From Euryarchaeota archaeon UBA242 (GTDB lineage Archaea > Thermoplasmatota > Poseidoniia > Poseidoniales > Poseidoniaceae): a stretch of DNA of 6,850 nt. The stretch lies in assembly GCA_002499015.1 (NCBI GenBank), contig DAJY01000034.1, positions 7,103 through 13,952 of the forward strand, read 5' to 3'. This document shows positions 4,762 through 6,850 of the stretch, piece by piece (within the stretch, counting starts at the first letter, position 1; every line of letters starts with the position of its first letter). Under the pieces are notes generated by a model. It saw only the letters and a list, made by a program, of their open reading frames with translations, did no database searches and was not told the DNA's origin. The translations under genes were made by a program, and so were the position numbers.

Positions 4762-6813
4762 TTGAGTCGAGCAAATAGAATAATTCAACTAGATGACAAA
4801 ACAATTGGTCATATCGCAGCAGGTGAAGTCGTTGAAAGGCCTGCTCAAGTGGTAAAAGAATTGTTAGAGAACAGTTTGGATGCTGGTAGTTCTCGCATTG
4901 TAATCACAATTGAAAGAGGCGGGTTTGATTTGATATGCATCGAAGATGACGGTTCAGGTATTGATGAGTCTGACCTACCGCTTGCCCTTGACAGGCATGC
5001 AACATCAAAATTACGCAAATTAGAAGACTTATCTGCAATACATACTCTCGGATTTAGAGGTGAGGCTTTAGCCAGTATTGGTATGGTCTCGCATCTTAAA
5101 ATTGCAAGCCGTCCTGAAAATTGTGATGGTAGAAGCATATCGATGAAGGATGGCGACAAAGAATCTGTTGAACCGGAAGGTATGGCCCATGGAACGAGAA
5201 TAGAAGTTGCTCACTTATTCCACAACACACCTGCACGTCTTGCATTCCAACGCAGGGCTGCTACTGAAAACTCACGAATCGTCGATGTCGTTGTATCTCA
5301 TGCAATGGCCCATATGGATGTAGGATTTAGGTTGCTAATCGATGAGAAAATTATGCTTGATGTCCCTGCTAGTGAAACGATGAACGACCGTTTGTATGAT
5401 CTTCTTGGTGGTCAGGCTTCTGCAATGCTCGAATTATCAAGCCCAGCAATAGATGATGATGCTCCTGGTGAAGAATCGTGGAGTGGATGGATAAGTACTC
5501 CTGATACGACTAGAGGCAAAGGCGATGATGTCCACATATTGATCAATAATAGGCCGGTTACTGCTGGTCCGTTTTTGCAAGCGATTCGTAGAGGATACAA
5601 AACAAGACTAATGCAAGGACGCCATCCAATCGCCGTACTAAGCCTCATTATACCGGCCAATGAAGTCGATGTAAATGTCCACCCAACCAAGAGAGAAGTC
5701 CGATTAAGGCACTCTTGGAGAGTTCTAGAAAGATTGGAAAGAGCCATTGCCCATACTCTTGAATCAGTTCCAACACAACCTGATGCTGCTGGTGGAATCT
5801 CTGAATTGCAAGGTTTAGCACATAATTCTGCAGTTCAGCCTGTTGAAGAATTGCTGAAGGGTGGTGGCTTGAGACCAAAGTTGTATAATGATGCGCTTCA
5901 AGACCCAATTCTAAAAGCGGCTGGAACTAATGCCATACCGTCTGTAATAAGCGACTCTATAGAGCAAGATGGTGCTGGAACTTCAGTTCCTTCTTGGGCA
6001 ATCGCTGCTGGAGCTCAATTGAATCTAGTTGGCAAGGTTGCGGATGAGATCAGTAAACAGGAAAAGCAGCGACCGATTTCAACTTCAATGGCTAGCCAAG
6101 AGATGCTTCCTGGAATGGATGAGAGTCCTATAGCACCAGCGCTTTCTTCTGCTGAAAGAGAATTACACCGCTATGCAGGTGCTGGTCAAACACATTCTCC
6201 AAGTAAAGAAACACCACTTGAAGGTATAATCAATGAACTACCTAAGATGGAACCTTTGGCGCAGTTCGCTGATTCCTATATTCTTGTACAGGCAGAAGAT
6301 GAGTTGTTATTGATAGATCAACATGCACTGCATGAGAGAGTCAGATATGAGCGATTACGCAATGATGAGTCGCTGTGGTTACCTCAGAAACGGCTAATCC
6401 CTTTGAGATTAGAATTGGACCCGAGACAAAATGCTAGAATAAGTGCAGCACATCAAAAACTGAAGGAAGTTGGATTTGAATTGAGTGAAGATTCGGATGG
6501 ATGGCTGTTAAATTCTGCACCAAATCTGCTACAAGGAGATGATGTCGTTCCATTTTTACTAGACTTACTACAAGACACTGCAGAGGATGGCGCTCCTTTG
6601 GAAACTATTGATGCAAGGAAAGACCACCTCGCATTCCTCAATGCTTGTCGAGGTGCAGTAAAGGCTAATGATAAATTGACAATCGCAGAAATGCGTAGAC
6701 TTCTCGAAGACATGAGACGTATTCCAAATCCATGGGCATGTGTTCACGGAAGACCAACTGCACTTCGGCTTCCGTTAAATTCCTTAGACCATCATTTTGG
6801 TAGACATGGTTGA
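4762..6813 (+). CDS. mutL: DNA mismatch repair protein MutL with endonuclease motifs
   Basis: MutL is the ATP-driven partner of MutS; this version is predicted to nick the strand to be repaired. It has 683 residues. The N-terminal GHKL ATPase shows KELLENSLDAG (E33, N37), EDDGSGI (D63), the ATSK block, GFRGEAL (97-103), LFHNTPAR (152-159) and VNVHPTK (304-310, K310). A variable, poorly conserved linker spans about 330-495. The C-terminal domain has the DQHA(x)2E(x)4E endonuclease motif (519-530), a clamp-binding-type QKRLIP (542-547), ACRGAVK (628-634), CVHGRP (660-665) and a terminal FGR (679-681), so the whole metal-site set appears intact, unlike E. coli MutL. The start is a non-ATG codon: family sequence begins almost at once (IIQLDDKTIGHIAAGEVVERP) and the first in-frame ATG is about 100 codons in. 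TTG 4762 is preferred because of GGTGGTGA 5 bases before it; TTG 4747 or GTG 4750/4753 would add up to 5 residues. It lies one base after the mutS stop. Confidence 0.97.
   Translation: MSRANRIIQLDDKTIGHIAAGEVVERPAQVVKELLENSLDAGSSRIVITIERGGFDLICIEDDGSGIDESDLPLALDRHATSKLRKLEDLSAIHTLGFRGEALASIGMVSHLKIASRPENCDGRSISMKDGDKESVEPEGMAHGTRIEVAHLFHNTPARLAFQRRAATENSRIVDVVVSHAMAHMDVGFRLLIDEKIMLDVPASETMNDRLYDLLGGQASAMLELSSPAIDDDAPGEESWSGWISTPDTTRGKGDDVHILINNRPVTAGPFLQAIRRGYKTRLMQGRHPIAVLSLIIPANEVDVNVHPTKREVRLRHSWRVLERLERAIAHTLESVPTQPDAAGGISELQGLAHNSAVQPVEELLKGGGLRPKLYNDALQDPILKAAGTNAIPSVISDSIEQDGAGTSVPSWAIAAGAQLNLVGKVADEISKQEKQRPISTSMASQEMLPGMDESPIAPALSSAERELHRYAGAGQTHSPSKETPLEGIINELPKMEPLAQFADSYILVQAEDELLLIDQHALHERVRYERLRNDESLWLPQKRLIPLRLELDPRQNARISAAHQKLKEVGFELSEDSDGWLLNSAPNLLQGDDVVPFLLDLLQDTAEDGAPLETIDARKDHLAFLNACRGAVKANDKLTIAEMRRLLEDMRRIPNPWACVHGRPTALRLPLNSLDHHFGRHG
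6301..6405 (+). other. MutL endonuclease core and clamp-binding motif
   Basis: Within mutL this stretch encodes the metal-binding endonuclease motif DQHALHERVRYE (residues 519-530) and, 11 residues later, QKRLIP (542-547). The first is the hallmark separating nicking MutL/PMS2 proteins from the MutH-dependent E. coli kind. The second matches Q-x-x-[LI]-x-P, which in bacterial MutL contacts the beta clamp and in eukaryotic PMS2 contacts PCNA. The motifs are seen directly; the activity follows from family knowledge. Confidence 0.75.
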
Positions 6814-6850
6814 TTGAAATAATTTGAGTCCCTTTTACATGGTGGCGTTG
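6814..6850. other. Short sequence after mutL, no gene called
   Basis: Only 37 bases remain after the mutL stop. They include an AT-rich patch (TGAAATAATT, about 6815-6824) and CCCTTTT (6830-6836), a weak T-tract that could end the mutSL transcript. An ATG at 6839 begins a frame open to the edge for four codons; it could be the start of a next gene preceded by the AT-rich patch, but this is too little to support a call. Confidence 0.25.

Noticed and set aside
4845..6713. Minus-strand open frames of 86-111 codons inside mutL
   Set aside because: All are antisense to conserved MutL domains; no recognisable motif or independent support.
6839..6850. Start of a further plus-strand gene (ATG at 6839)
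   Set aside because: Only four codons remain and there is no Shine-Dalgarno; cannot be distinguished from chance.

Overview
The window looks like a fragment of an archaeal genome with moderate-to-low GC. The strongest evidence is a full-length archaeal-type ribosomal protein L10e (uL16) on the minus strand. My best guess at lineage is a marine planktonic euryarchaeon of the Marine Group II / Poseidoniales kind. That is inference: an archaeal ribosomal protein sits beside bacterial-type mutS and mutL, next to an acidic, cysteine-poor, membrane-anchored protein of unknown function. Nothing in the window proves the lineage.

Layout: positions 1-47 are an undecided edge containing a small hairpin. 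The L10e gene occupies 48-587 on the minus strand, with a clear Shine-Dalgarno sequence. A divergent promoter region (588-700) follows. Then, on the plus strand, comes a gene for an unrecognised protein with one N-terminal and one C-terminal membrane segment (about 701-1951). A 154-base gap (1952-2105) holds a perfect 7-bp inverted repeat. mutS (2106-4760) and mutL (about 4762-6813) follow as a tightly coupled pair. The last 37 bases contain no gene that can be called.

Function: MutS and MutL form the core of DNA mismatch repair. MutS carries the Phe-X-Glu mismatch-reading motif and a complete ABC-type ATPase. MutL carries a complete GHKL ATPase and all recognisable motifs of the metal-dependent nicking endonuclease, so the system is predicted to be of the MutH-independent, clamp-directed type.

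The most interesting point is how this bacterial-type pair may connect to an archaeal replisome. Where E. coli MutS has its beta-clamp-binding peptide, this MutS has QASLMGYF, which fits the archaeal/eukaryotic PCNA-interacting (PIP) consensus exactly. MutL carries QKRLIP, matching the Q-x-x-L/I-x-P clamp-binding motif of MutL/PMS2 proteins. The mutL start is probably a TTG one base after the mutS stop, with its Shine-Dalgarno sequence lying inside the last codons of mutS. I see no mobile element, CRISPR array, tRNA or rRNA.
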